52,432 bases of DNA, taken from contig JBGVQS010000023.1 of NCBI GenBank assembly GCA_045127595.1, forward strand, positions 1 to 52,432, read 5' to 3'. A program made the position numbers and the translations under genes. The notes beneath the pieces are model-generated. The model did not search any database. It had not been told where the DNA came from and was given only the letters and a program-made list of their open reading frames with translations. Of this stretch, positions 16,749-25,176 are shown one piece after another (within the stretch, counting starts at the first letter, position 1; each line of letters begins with the position of its first letter). This DNA is from Scatosoma sp045127595. GTDB lineage: Bacteria; Bacillota; Clostridia; Christensenellales; Borkfalkiaceae.

Positions 16749-16753
16749 GAAAC

Positions 16754-16793
16754 AACCGCTTTGCAAGTGATGATGCAAGGCGGTTATTTTTAT
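16754..16793 (+). terminator. Terminator after the yidC-khpB operon
   Basis: AACCGCTTTGCA (16754-16765) pairs with TGCAAGGCGGTT (16774-16785) with one G-T pair, followed by ATTTTTAT. Confidence 0.85.
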
Positions 16794-16811
16794 ATTAAAA
16801 CGTGTGATAGA

Positions 16812-16900
16812 TATGGGATTGCCACGCTGCGCTCGCAATGACGGAGCTGAAAGCTTGCTACGTTTCCGTTCGCAATGACGAGGTTTTGCTACGTATTCTC
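16812..16900. repeat. Copy 2 of the GTCATTGCGAG repeat family
   Basis: The segment GGGATTGCCACGCTGCGC followed by TCGCAATGACGG is the reverse complement of the unit at 5541-5675; a second partial copy (TCGCAATGACGAGG) follows. No gene is seen between khpB and the end of queT. Confidence 0.75.
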
Positions 16901-16954
16901 GATAATATCGGAAAGATTTTTGTTTGTAATAAAGAATAATGTTTCCATAAAAAT

Positions 16955-16983
16955 AAACGCTCTGATATGATTTCAGAGCGTTT
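16955..16983 (-). terminator. Terminator of queT
   Basis: A perfect 11-bp stem, AAACGCTCTGA with TCAGAGCGTTT, loop of seven bases, with T-rich sequence following on both strands; 22 bases past the queT stop. Confidence 0.85.
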
Positions 16984-17004
16984 TTCACGTAAAACAAAAG
17001 ATAG

Positions 17005-17532
17005 TTAATTAAGAAACTTTCCGTTTTTCTGTAAACGGTGGATTGTAAAATATATGGGCGTTCCAAGGCCGTAAACCCAAATCGCTTCCGTGAAAGCAAT
17101 CGAACCCATATAGGAAAAATACAACGTCCACACGGAAGAATCAGCCCCCTCGCCGCATAAAAATACGATAACAAACGGGATAATCAAGCCGTTGAAAAGA
17201 ACGGGGAAAATTCCGCCCACAAGCAATTTTGCAAGCCGCTTTTTTATCAGTAAGCCGAAAACGTATGTATTCAAAGCCGCTAATAAGGTGGCTAAACTGC
17301 CGAAGACTACGTCATAAAAAAGAAAGGGCGACGCAAGGTTGGATAACATACAGCCTACAAAAAGGGCAGGGATTGCTTCGGAAAAAAACAAGGGCAAAAT
17401 ACAAAGCGCCTCTGCCGGACGTATTTGTAACGGGCCGAAAGCAAAGGGCGCAAATGCGTAGGTCAACGCAACGTATAACGCTGCGATAATACCTGCGCGG
17501 CAAAGTTTCTTGGTGGATAATACCTTTTTCAT
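17005..17532 (-). CDS. queT: QueT-family transporter (ECF substrate-binding component for a queuosine precursor)
   Basis: A 175-residue membrane protein with five or six hydrophobic helices. It has the QueT signature FGPLQIRPAEALCILPLF and GCMLSN, followed by LYFSYMGSIAFTEAIW near the C-terminus. In ECF systems this S-component binds the vitamin-like substrate and uses shared energising subunits, which are not in the window. GAGGTAC lies close to the ATG inside a predicted pseudoknot in the leader, so expression may respond to a queuosine precursor. Its promoter starts just past the end of yyaC on the same strand. Confidence 0.88.
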   Translation of the reverse strand: MKKVLSTKKLCRAGIIAALYVALTYAFAPFAFGPLQIRPAEALCILPLFFSEAIPALFVGCMLSNLASPFLFYDVVFGSLATLLAALNTYVFGLLIKKRLAKLLVGGIFPVLFNGLIIPFVIVFLCGEGADSSVWTLYFSYMGSIAFTEAIWVYGLGTPIYFTIHRLQKNGKFLN

Positions 17533-17540
17533 TTGATTGT

Positions 17541-17584
17541 ACCTCGGTTTTTTTATCGTGGAAGTGTTTACCGAAAACCTTCCG
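17541..17584 (-). promoter_or_regulatory. Possible preQ1-like pseudoknot in the queT leader
   Basis: Reading the minus strand, GGAAG (17579-17583) can pair with CTTCC, and the loop sequence TCGGT can pair with ACCGA (17544-17548) located after an A-rich strand (ATAAAAAAA). This H-type pseudoknot layout, with the last strand running into the Shine-Dalgarno GAGG, resembles type-I preQ1 riboswitches. The conserved bases around the ligand pocket do not match the consensus well, so this is a structural hypothesis supported by gene context. Confidence 0.4.
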
Positions 17585-17595
17585 TATCGGCATAT

Positions 17596-17624
17596 AGTAT
17601 ACCATTCAAAAATAAAAAAGTCAA
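17596..17624 (-). promoter_or_regulatory. Promoter of queT
   Basis: TTGACT (17619-17624), 17 bases, TATACT (17596-17601) on the minus strand, just past the yyaC stop codon. Confidence 0.8.
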
Positions 17625-17630
17625 ACGTTT

Positions 17631-18245
17631 TTATGCATTTTTTATTTCACGAGAACCCAAACACTCCCAAAGCAGTGAAGCAAGGGCTTCGGAAATGATT
17701 TCCGCCATGGAATAGACAAGGTTTAAGCGGGTGGAATTTAGCAGTCCATAATTCGCGACCGATTTTTCCGCTACAATTCCCATAACCGAAATATCCCCTA
17801 TTTCCCCAAGCTTTTTATTTGCGCCCGCCCCGGGGTATAACGGGGAGTCGTTTAATTTAATCAATCCAACGTCCCCTTCCTCTCCGATGGCGGCGTCGAT
17901 TGCGATTACTTGCCGATCAAAATGGGTGGATTTTAATAAAGCGCGCAAGTATTTGATTTCCTTTGCCGTAACGGGCGCGGCAAGCGTACCGTATAAAAAT
18001 ACGTTTAAGCCCTGCGTTTTATAGCGCAGCATTGAACCGACGATCGGACCTAAGCTGTCCCCGATTGCAAGATCGCTGCCGATACAAACAATGACGGGGG
18101 ATTTTTTATAAAAAGACGGTGAACTCGTACCTGCCCCCGTCATTTTTATTTCTTTTGCTTTTAAATTTGCTTGTAAAAGCCGATCGAGCGCCATGGACGC
18201 TCCGTCCGCGGCAATTTTATTATAGACGTGAAAGGCGTATTCCAT
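17631..18245 (-). CDS. YyaC-like sporulation-associated protein (DUF1256)
   Basis: A 204-residue protein of the YyaC family, restricted largely to endospore formers and related in fold to hydrogenase-maturation/germination proteases. Signature stretches: VCIGSDLAIGDSLGPIVGSML, FLYGTLAAPV, AIDAAIGEEGDVGLI, LYPGAGANKKLGEIGDIS and a C-terminal LNSTRLNLVYSMAEII. In Bacillus yyaC also lies near the origin. Its biochemical role is not settled. It is divergent from cvpA and upstream of queT. Confidence 0.88.
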   Translation of the reverse strand: MEYAFHVYNKIAADGASMALDRLLQANLKAKEIKMTGAGTSSPSFYKKSPVIVCIGSDLAIGDSLGPIVGSMLRYKTQGLNVFLYGTLAAPVTAKEIKYLRALLKSTHFDRQVIAIDAAIGEEGDVGLIKLNDSPLYPGAGANKKLGEIGDISVMGIVAEKSVANYGLLNSTRLNLVYSMAEIISEALASLLWECLGSREIKNA

Positions 18246-18344
18246 ATAATTTGTTCCTTTAAAAAGTTTCCGTCTTTAAAGTATTTCCATTCTTAAAAAA
18301 GTTAAACAAAATTGCAAAAAAATCCGTTCATTTTTGCGCAAAGG

Positions 18345-18373
18345 TTGAAAATAAGAAAAAAGTATGCTATAAT
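18345..18373 (+). promoter_or_regulatory. Promoter of cvpA
   Basis: TTGAAA, 17 bases, TATAAT; start codon about 50 bases downstream after a TTGGAG binding site. Confidence 0.8.
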
Positions 18374-18423
18374 AGAGAAAAGAAAATAATAAAAGAAGAT
18401 TTTTATTTTTTGGAGAAGAAAAC

Positions 18424-19152
18424 ATGGATGTTTTTTCAAACGTAGTCCTCAGTTTAAACGCGGCAGCGTGGACGAAATATATCGTCGATATTGTCGTGGC
18501 GGTCTGTTTGCTTGGGTATATTATCGTAGGCATTAAAAAAGGGTTTATCAACAGTTTGTTTGGGTTTGCCTCTACCCTCGTTTCTTTGATCTTGGCAATT
18601 TCCCTTTGCAAAGTGGTTTTGAATGCGACGGACGGCTTGTTCGGTTTGCAAAAATCACTCGAAAAGAGCTGTGAAAATATGCTTGACGGATTAAAGGGCT
18701 TTGACGTAGACATTTCCAACCAAAATTTGGAAGACGCCGTTGAAGATAAAAGCTTGCCGAGCTTTATCCTTTCGCTTGTTGTAAAGCAGTACAAGGGGAA
18801 AGAGCTGGAAGCGGGCACGACGCTTGCAATGCTCGCAGGGAACGTCCTTGCGAAATTGATTGCGACCTTGATTACGGGGATTGTTTTGTTCTTCCTTGCA
18901 AAGCTCGTGCTTAGATTGCTCCGCGGTTTGATTATGCTGCTCGTTTCGAAACTTTCCTTGCTGGGGGCGGTCAATCACTTGCTCGGCGGTGTGTTAGGGC
19001 TTATTCAAGGCGCGTTGATTTTGTATGCGGTGCTTTCCGTGCTGTCGCTCATTCCTGCGGACGGAATCGCGAAATATTTGGATAGCAGCGTGCTTGCAGG
19101 TCTGTTGTTTAAATATAATCCGCTCAATTATATTTTGGGTTGGCTGATATAA
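18424..19152 (+). CDS. CvpA family membrane protein
   Basis: A 242-residue protein with membrane helices at about residues 20-42, 48-68, 135-162 and 175-210, matching the colicin V production (CvpA) family of four-helix proteins of poorly known role. YIIVGIKKGFINSLFGFAS is typical of the N-terminal helices. A soluble acidic stretch separates the second and third helices. TTGGAG precedes the ATG. It stands alone with its own promoter and terminator, and is the last rightward gene before the second DnaA-box cluster. Confidence 0.85.
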   Translation: MDVFSNVVLSLNAAAWTKYIVDIVVAVCLLGYIIVGIKKGFINSLFGFASTLVSLILAISLCKVVLNATDGLFGLQKSLEKSCENMLDGLKGFDVDISNQNLEDAVEDKSLPSFILSLVVKQYKGKELEAGTTLAMLAGNVLAKLIATLITGIVLFFLAKLVLRLLRGLIMLLVSKLSLLGAVNHLLGGVLGLIQGALILYAVLSVLSLIPADGIAKYLDSSVLAGLLFKYNPLNYILGWLI

Positions 19153-19185
19153 ACGCCGAAAGTTTTCCACAACGTAAAAAAAATG

Positions 19186-19227
19186 TACTCCGCCCGAACG
19201 TCGTTTTTTGTCGGACGGAGTATTTTT
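19186..19227 (+). terminator. Terminator after cvpA
   Basis: ACTCCG-C-CCGA pairs with TCGG-A-CGGAGT around a 13-base loop, followed by ATTTTTATG. Confidence 0.8.
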
Positions 19228-19290
19228 ATGCAAAAAAATGCAAGTATACATTCATACCGTATATGCGAATAAAAGGAAAAACAGGAAAAT

Positions 19291-19588
19291 TGTGGACAAA
19301 AATAGGGTTGTCCACCCATTTTTAAAAACGTTGTGGATAAATTTTCGTTTTCTTTTGTGGAAAAACATAAAAATAGTCAAAAAATAGCGTAAAAATACGC
19401 AGGAACATCTATTTTTGTGGATAAATAAGCTAAAATTAAGGTCTAAATAAAAATTAAAATCGCAAATTTTTCGTGGAAAACTTGAAAATATAAATAAAAA
19501 ATCGGTATTTTTGCGAAAAATGAGCATTTTATCCACAAACGAATGTTCTTTTATTCAAAATGGCGAAAGTTATCCACACTTATCCACT
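19291..19588. other. Second DnaA-box cluster in a 490-base gene-free stretch
   Basis: Four exact boxes: TGTGGATAA at 19332-19340 and 19416-19424, TTATCCACA at 19529-19537 and 19570-19578. Near-exact ones lie at 19291-19299 (TGTGGACAA), 19308-19316, 19356-19364 and 19580-19588 (TTATCCACT). Boxes on the left half mostly point one way and those on the right half the other way, across an AT-rich middle. The stretch lies between convergent cvpA and gerAC. It has more exact boxes than the candidate at 11 kb but no trio run that I can see. It may be an origin sub-region or a DnaA-titration site. Confidence 0.75.
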
Positions 19589-19649
19589 GAAAAAGGAGTA
19601 AAATAAGGTAGCTTTTATGCAAAAAAGAGAGTAAAAGCTGTCTTTTTTC

Positions 19650-20897
19650 TTATCGAACGTTGCGGAAAGAAACGTCTACGTCCAAGCGCACCGTTTGTAA
19701 AATGGCGTCTTTTAATTTTTTATAATGTTTGTTTTCGTATTTTTCAAGCAAGCTTTTTATACCGAACAAATCGCAATTTACGCCGCGGCTTTTTTCAAAA
19801 GCGGAAAAAATATCCGATTCCATTTGTTTTTTCGCAAGCGCGAATACGCCCGTTGGAACGTCGCCTGCGTCGCTGATTTCTAACAGTTCTTGCGCTTTTG
19901 AATAATCTCGAATACCAGCGGCAAAAGTGATGCGAATTTTTAAAACGGGTATACCGTTTTCAAGCGAAAGACGGATTTTTGGCGCGTTGTCTTTGATGGT
20001 CAACGTACAATACCCGTCGCTTGAAATAACGGTGTAGGGTGCGAGCTGTAATTTATTCATCACGGCGCTGACGGCAAACGTTTCCTGCGGCGTTAGCGTT
20101 TCGCGCTTTTTTCCCTCGACAAATAAAGCGGTTTCTTGCGCGCTGAAAACAGGTTGATTTTGCGGCATTTCGCTCCCCGCCTGCCCACTATTTTGATTTG
20201 TCGAACTGCCTGACGAGTTTCCCGACGAGCCGCCTGCCGAACCGTTATTTTGCGAGGGGGAAGAACTTGAATTTCCGATTTCTTCCTGCTGTGCTTGCTT
20301 GGATAATAAGGGTAGAAATCCGCTGCCGTCCCCGAAATACCCGATGGAAAATTCCCGTAAAGTGGACGGAAGCACCGTGCCTATGCGCTTTGCATGGGAA
20401 GATAAAACCTTTGTGATGGCAAGACTACTTGCAGAATCGACGAGCGCGGAAACGTTGAGAAGATCTTTTGCGAAGCCGTCGCAAACGGCAACGAAGCAGT
20501 TGTCGGTTAAATATTCGTCCCGTAAAAAGAATTCTAACGCGTCGAAAACGTTTTCTTCCGCGGCTTTACTGCCAAGTAATAGCAAGTTGCAAAACACGAG
20601 CTTGGGATACCAACCCGTTTTTGCGTTGATTTCGTCGAATGCGTCCGCAATCGTTTTGCCGCGGCTGACGATTTGGACGGCTTTCGTAGATGGATTTTGT
20701 CCGCCCGATTGCGGAACGGCTACTTGCGAAGTAACGATAAAAGTGTCTTCTTCCCGATCGATCCCAGCCGCCATTATGATAGCGGTTTTTTGTACGTCGA
20801 TCAATCCAAAATCGTTAGATACAAACAGGAATGCAAGCAAGAAAACAATCAATATATAATAGCGTACCGTGTTTTTTGCGTGTTGGAATTTATGCAT
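19650..20897 (-). CDS. gerAC: Ger(x)C family spore germination protein without lipobox
   Basis: C subunit of a GerA-type germinant receptor in the spore inner membrane. The 415 residues have an N-terminal hydrophobic anchor (residues 13-29), the family start DVQKTAIIMAAGIDREED, and the conserved C-terminal domain. Most GerC proteins are lipoproteins with Cys-Trp-Asp after the signal; here that point reads VSNDFGLIDVQ with no cysteine, so it is probably a simple membrane-anchored protein. A Ser/Asn/Gly/Gln-rich linker sits near residues 210-250. It overlaps gerAB by eight bases. Confidence 0.9.
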   Translation of the reverse strand: MHKFQHAKNTVRYYILIVFLLAFLFVSNDFGLIDVQKTAIIMAAGIDREEDTFIVTSQVAVPQSGGQNPSTKAVQIVSRGKTIADAFDEINAKTGWYPKLVFCNLLLLGSKAAEENVFDALEFFLRDEYLTDNCFVAVCDGFAKDLLNVSALVDSASSLAITKVLSSHAKRIGTVLPSTLREFSIGYFGDGSGFLPLLSKQAQQEEIGNSSSSPSQNNGSAGGSSGNSSGSSTNQNSGQAGSEMPQNQPVFSAQETALFVEGKKRETLTPQETFAVSAVMNKLQLAPYTVISSDGYCTLTIKDNAPKIRLSLENGIPVLKIRITFAAGIRDYSKAQELLEISDAGDVPTGVFALAKKQMESDIFSAFEKSRGVNCDLFGIKSLLEKYENKHYKKLKDAILQTVRLDVDVSFRNVR

Positions 20898-22020
20898 AAT
20901 TCACCCCCGTCTTTCGTGTTTTCGCGTTAGTTTTTTCTTTTGGCAAAAGAAGTAACAGCAAAGGCAACAGGTCGGCAAAAATCCAAAAAACAAAAAAGAG
21001 CTTTCCCGTTAATAGGGATTGAAAAAGGTTGTACCGCTGATTAAAAAACAAAACGAACAACAGCAAGGCTACGTTTAATAGCAAGGAAATAATCACCTTT
21101 TTTTCCGTTTGAAAGGTTTGTGAAAGAAGCTCGGTCGTGTACTGTAACGGTAAGCAGGTATAAAAAAACAAAACCACCGTCAAAAAGTATATAAAGATGA
21201 GATCAATTCTGCCAACCACGGAAAGCGCGGGGAAGTATTGTGCGATTTTTGAAAAGGCGTAATGTTCCCGCGGGGCAAGGGAAGCATAGATTCCAAAAAA
21301 CACGGCAAGGAAGAGCATAACCAAGCCTGCGCCGACGGCGTAACCGCCTATAATTTTACCCCCGTCCCCTTTCTTATAGCGATAATTGCCAAGCAAAGGC
21401 AGCAGTAAAATGACGTCTGAAAAATGGGGCGTGGAACGGATAAATGCCAGCGAAGTATTTTTTGCGGAAACGCTAAAAAAGGGTAAAAGATTGGAAAAAT
21501 CCGCCGCGCCGACGGACATAACAAGCAAAGCAAGGAAGGGCAAAAGGAATAAAAAAAGACAAAGATCGGCGCTTCTCCCGACGGTTTTAAAGCCTTTTGT
21601 GCAAATAAATGCGCTTAAAAAGAAGAAAAACGCAAAGAAAAACAGCGTCGGTTCGGTGTCAAAAAATACGGCGTAAACATATTTTTCCAACTGCAATAAG
21701 GGCAATATTGCCGAAAAGATGAAATAAACGGCGTACAAGCCGTAAAAAACAGCCGTCCATTTTCCAAAGCGCGCCTGCAAACGCTGTAATAACGGCGTTT
21801 CGCTTTTACGAACGGCAAGCAAGAGTAAAAATAAAATCAGCGCTTGGAATAAAAATTGTAAAAATGCAGGCAAAAGCAAATCCCCCTTTGCATATTTTGA
21901 AAGCAGGGACGGCGTTTCCAGCAACTTCCCGGCAGGAAGTATAAACGCCGCAAACAGCGCGATTTGTCTGCCGTTGACTTCGTTGTTTTTTTGGTTGGAA
22001 ATAGATTTCGTTGCGTACAT
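20890..22020 (-). CDS. gerAB: GerAB/spore permease family germination protein
   Basis: B subunit of the germinant receptor, a ten-helix protein of the APC transporter superfamily thought to bind the germinant. The 376 residues are almost wholly hydrophobic, starting after a short polar N-terminus with QIALFAAFILPAGKLL. It lies between gerAA (12 bases upstream) and gerAC (8-base overlap), consistent with equimolar, coupled translation. Downstream genes for sleB and ypeB (39.7-42.6 kb) would act after this receptor during germination. Confidence 0.9.
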   Translation of the reverse strand: MYATKSISNQKNNEVNGRQIALFAAFILPAGKLLETPSLLSKYAKGDLLLPAFLQFLFQALILFLLLLAVRKSETPLLQRLQARFGKWTAVFYGLYAVYFIFSAILPLLQLEKYVYAVFFDTEPTLFFFAFFFFLSAFICTKGFKTVGRSADLCLFLFLLPFLALLVMSVGAADFSNLLPFFSVSAKNTSLAFIRSTPHFSDVILLLPLLGNYRYKKGDGGKIIGGYAVGAGLVMLFLAVFFGIYASLAPREHYAFSKIAQYFPALSVVGRIDLIFIYFLTVVLFFYTCLPLQYTTELLSQTFQTEKKVIISLLLNVALLLFVLFFNQRYNLFQSLLTGKLFFVFWIFADLLPLLLLLLPKEKTNAKTRKTGVNYA

Positions 22021-22032
22021 GGGTACTCCTTT

Positions 22033-23496
22033 TTAAGATGATTCTTTAAATCGTGTGGCATTTTTGGATTGAAAAATACGGGGGCGTTTTGACAAACTCG
22101 TTAAATCGTATTTGACGAACGTATCGCGAATATCCCGTCTGATAAGCGGGGAAAACGGCGCGAGCAAGGGTGTACCAAAGGAGTCCGCTGAAAGTAAATA
22201 ATACAGCAAAAAAGCCAACAGCAAAACGATTCCGAACGGTCCGACGCTTCCTGCGACGAGTAAAAACAGCCAACGCAAAACGCTACCCGTTTCCACAAAA
22301 TTCGGTACGGTATAAAGACAAATCCCTGAAAATGCTACGATAATAATTGCGGGCGTAGATAAAAAACCAGCCGAAACCGCCGTTTCCCCCAACACCAACG
22401 CGCCGACGACCGATAAAGACATTCCCACATATTTGGGCATACGGATGCTCGCTTCCTTTAATACTTCTAACAAAAGCAGAACGACGAACATTTCCAAGCT
22501 TGGCGACAGGGGGATTTCTCGTACGCTGCCTGCAATCGTCAAGGTCAGCCCAAGCGGTAAAAGTTGCATTTTATAAAGCTGTGCGGAAACGTAGAAAGCA
22601 GGGAGTAAAATTGCCACGAACAACGCAATAAGCCGAAGCAGCCGAAAGGTGGTCGCGACGAACGGCGAAACGAAATAATCTTCGCTGCTTTGTAAATCTT
22701 CCGTTAAAAGAAAGGGTACGGTCAGCGTGATTGGAGAGCCGTCCACCAAAATCCCGATTCTACCCTCTGAAAGCTTTGCCGTAAAAATATCCGGCTTTTC
22801 CGTTTTACCCATCGAGTGGAAAATCGAGTGCTTTCTCGGCGCTAAGCAAGCGGCAATATACGAAGAATCGGGAATACAGTCGATTTGGATTTTTTGGATT
22901 TTTTGCACAAGCTCGTCTTTTAACTTAGAGTCGGCAATCCCGTCTAAATAACAAACGGAAACGGCGGTGTTCGATTGCTTGCCAACGCGCAGGGTTTCAA
23001 ACCGTAACGCAGGGGTTTTTAAGCGTTTTCGAATGAGCGCCATATTCGTTTTAATATCTTCAATAAACCCTTCGCGCGGTCCTTTCACGGCAATATCCGT
23101 GGGCGGTTCCATAATCGCGCGGTTTGGAAGAAGCTTTGCGCCAACGATAAAGCCTTGCGCGATTCCGTCCACCAAAAGCAGGCTGTTTCCGTCTAAAATT
23201 TCTTCTACGGCGGAGTCGAAATCTTTCGCTTCTTTCAGCTCGGGAAAAAGGGTTTGTAAAGGGAGTATTTTTTCCTTTTCCGTACCCCCGTCCCCCATGC
23301 TTTTAAGGGAAATTTTTCCAAGCGGTCGGGCAATTAAATCCCCTAAAAGCTGTTTATTGACGACGCCGTCGGCGTAAAAAATGGCGCAAACGGTTTTGTC
23401 CGCCGTTTCAAAGCGGAAGGATAAAATATCTTCGGAAGGGAGTCGTTTTTTCAGTTCCTGTTCATTTTGTTGTAAGGTTTTGGATAAAGTATTCAC
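22033..23496 (-). CDS. gerAA: GerAA-type spore germination protein
   Basis: A subunit of the germinant receptor: a soluble N-terminal domain (1-280) and about five or six membrane helices in the C-terminal half. Signature: EPPTDIAVKGPREGFIEDIK, followed by VCYLDGIAD and, before the helices, ILVDGSPITLTVPFL. 487 residues, normal length. The start codon is GTG at 23496; no strong Shine-Dalgarno sequence is visible. An overlapping ATG is out of frame. A forespore (sigma-G) promoter would be expected but I could not identify one with confidence. First gene of gerAA-AB-AC. Confidence 0.92.
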   Translation of the reverse strand: MNTLSKTLQQNEQELKKRLPSEDILSFRFETADKTVCAIFYADGVVNKQLLGDLIARPLGKISLKSMGDGGTEKEKILPLQTLFPELKEAKDFDSAVEEILDGNSLLLVDGIAQGFIVGAKLLPNRAIMEPPTDIAVKGPREGFIEDIKTNMALIRKRLKTPALRFETLRVGKQSNTAVSVCYLDGIADSKLKDELVQKIQKIQIDCIPDSSYIAACLAPRKHSIFHSMGKTEKPDIFTAKLSEGRIGILVDGSPITLTVPFLLTEDLQSSEDYFVSPFVATTFRLLRLIALFVAILLPAFYVSAQLYKMQLLPLGLTLTIAGSVREIPLSPSLEMFVVLLLLEVLKEASIRMPKYVGMSLSVVGALVLGETAVSAGFLSTPAIIIVAFSGICLYTVPNFVETGSVLRWLFLLVAGSVGPFGIVLLLAFLLYYLLSADSFGTPLLAPFSPLIRRDIRDTFVKYDLTSLSKRPRIFQSKNATRFKESS

Positions 23497-23547
23497 ATTA
23501 TCAGCGTGTGAGCCTTTTGCAAAAGTATGCGTTTTGTCGGCAGTTTC

Positions 23548-23576
23548 TTGACAAACGAACGGGAAAATGGTATACT
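23548..23576 (+). promoter_or_regulatory. Promoter of trmN6-rsmI
   Basis: TTGACA, 17 bases, TATACT, 25 bases before the start codon. Confidence 0.85.
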
Positions 23577-23600
23577 GTTACAAAGGTAAAGGAGAATGGT

Positions 23601-24305
23601 ATGGACGGGCAAAAAATAGAGCTTTCAGAATTTGAAGTGTTGGAAGACATGCTGCTTGACGGATTGAAGATTGTACAAGACACTCGTTTGTATCGTTTTA
23701 CGTCCGATTCGGTGTTATTATCCCGTTTTGCAAAACCGAAAAAGGGAGAAAACGTAGCGGATTTTTGTGCAGGAAGCGGGATCGTCGGCTTTCATTTTTA
23801 TGCTTTGCATAAAGAGAAATTTCCGAATATGCAGGTTACGCTGTTCGAGCTACAAGAAGAACTTCTTGCGTTATCCAAAAAAACGGCGGCGTATAACGGG
23901 TTTGAGAATTTCCGTTTCGTTTGCGGACCTTTGCAAGAGATGGATAAATCGCACCACGAGCAATACTCGCTGATTCTTTGTAATCCGCCCTACGAGCGCG
24001 CTCAAACGGGTTTTGACAACGACGAGTATAAAAAAGCGATTTGCCGTAAGGAGATCACGCTGACTTTGAAAGAGATTGCCGCGGCATCGGCATACGCGCT
24101 GAAATTTAGCGGCAGGATTGCGATGTTGCACCGTGCGGATCGGCTTGCGGAAGTGTGTTATACCTTTAAAAAGGAAAATATAGAAATAAAGAAACTGCAA
24201 TTTGTTGGGGGCAGGTACGGATCGAAGCCATATTTGGTGTTAGTGGAAGGCGTGAAAGGCGGAAAGCCGAATTTGGAAATTTTACCCACAATCTATAACG
24301 AATAA
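23601..24305 (+). CDS. trmN6: tRNA1(Val) (adenine(37)-N6)-methyltransferase family protein (YabB-like)
   Basis: SAM-dependent methyltransferase with the N6-adenine motif NPPY (in LILCNPPYERAQTG) and the SAM-binding stretch VADFCAGSGIVGF. The family start DGLKIVQDTRLYRFTSDSVL is clear. The ATG preceded by AAAGGAGA gives 234 residues; an open frame upstream runs through the promoter and is not used. It sits 10 bases before rsmI, an order also seen in Bacillus (yabB-yazA-yabC); the small endonuclease gene between them is missing. Exact tRNA target is inferred from family. Confidence 0.88.
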   Translation: MDGQKIELSEFEVLEDMLLDGLKIVQDTRLYRFTSDSVLLSRFAKPKKGENVADFCAGSGIVGFHFYALHKEKFPNMQVTLFELQEELLALSKKTAAYNGFENFRFVCGPLQEMDKSHHEQYSLILCNPPYERAQTGFDNDEYKKAICRKEITLTLKEIAAASAYALKFSGRIAMLHRADRLAEVCYTFKKENIEIKKLQFVGGRYGSKPYLVLVEGVKGGKPNLEILPTIYNE

Positions 24306-24315
24306 GGAGTGCGAT

Positions 24316-25119
24316 ATGGTCAGTTTTGTAGCGACGCCGATCGGGAATTTAAAGGATATTACCTTGCGTGCGTTGGAAACGTTGCGGGAAGCGGACGTAA
24401 TTTTTTGTGAAGATACGCGGCATACGATCAAGCTTTTGAACGCGTATGAAATCAAAAAGCCCCTTTACGCTTGTCATAAATTTAATGAAACGGAAGCGGC
24501 GCATAAAATATTAGAAGCGTCTAGACGGGGGGAGAAAGTAGCGGTGGTTTCGGACGCAGGAACGCCTGTTGTTTCCGATCCCGGGAACGTCGTTTGTAAA
24601 TTTTTACGGGAGAATAATGAGCCGTTTACGCTGATTCCCGGCGCGTGCGCGTTCGTGGCGGCGCTCGTATTGTCGGCGCTCCCTGCGGACAGGTTTGCGT
24701 TTATCGGCTTTTTGCCCGATAAGGCGGGGGAAAAGCGCGCTCTACTCGAAAAATATAAGGACGCGGAAATGACTTTGCTGTTCCATAGCGCGCCGCAAGA
24801 CGTGGATAAGGACATCAAAGCCATGTACGAAGTGTTCGGGGATAGAAACGCCGCGGCGGTTCGCGAAATCACGAAAATCCACGAAGAAGCGGTCAACTTC
24901 CGCTTATCGGAAGGCTTGGCAGGAGAAAAGCGCGGAGAATACGTCCTTGCTGTCGAAGGGGCTACGCAAAAGGAAAGCCCCCTGAACGGCTTGTCCGAAC
25001 GGGAGCATATTCAACATTATATGAAAGCGGGTTTGGATAAAAAGGAAGCTTTGAAACGGGCGGCGAAGGATCGCGGAGTTTCCAAATCGGAGCTGTATCC
25101 TTTTTCCATTGATTTGTGA
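24316..25119 (+). CDS. rsmI: 16S rRNA (cytidine(1402)-2'-O)-methyltransferase RsmI
   Basis: Tetrapyrrole-methylase-fold enzyme that methylates C1402 in the ribosomal P site with SAM. The 267 residues show the N-terminal VATPIGNLKDITLRALETL, FCEDTRHT, the VSDAGTPVVSDPG loop and PGACAFVAAL, all diagnostic. AAGGAGTG precedes the ATG. Second gene of a two-gene RNA-modification operon. Confidence 0.95.
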   Translation: MVSFVATPIGNLKDITLRALETLREADVIFCEDTRHTIKLLNAYEIKKPLYACHKFNETEAAHKILEASRRGEKVAVVSDAGTPVVSDPGNVVCKFLRENNEPFTLIPGACAFVAALVLSALPADRFAFIGFLPDKAGEKRALLEKYKDAEMTLLFHSAPQDVDKDIKAMYEVFGDRNAAAVREITKIHEEAVNFRLSEGLAGEKRGEYVLAVEGATQKESPLNGLSEREHIQHYMKAGLDKKEALKRAAKDRGVSKSELYPFSIDL

Positions 25120-25176
25120 TTAAATATACTCTTTAACGGGTAAAATAGTATATAGAAATATAATTGAGGTGCGTTT

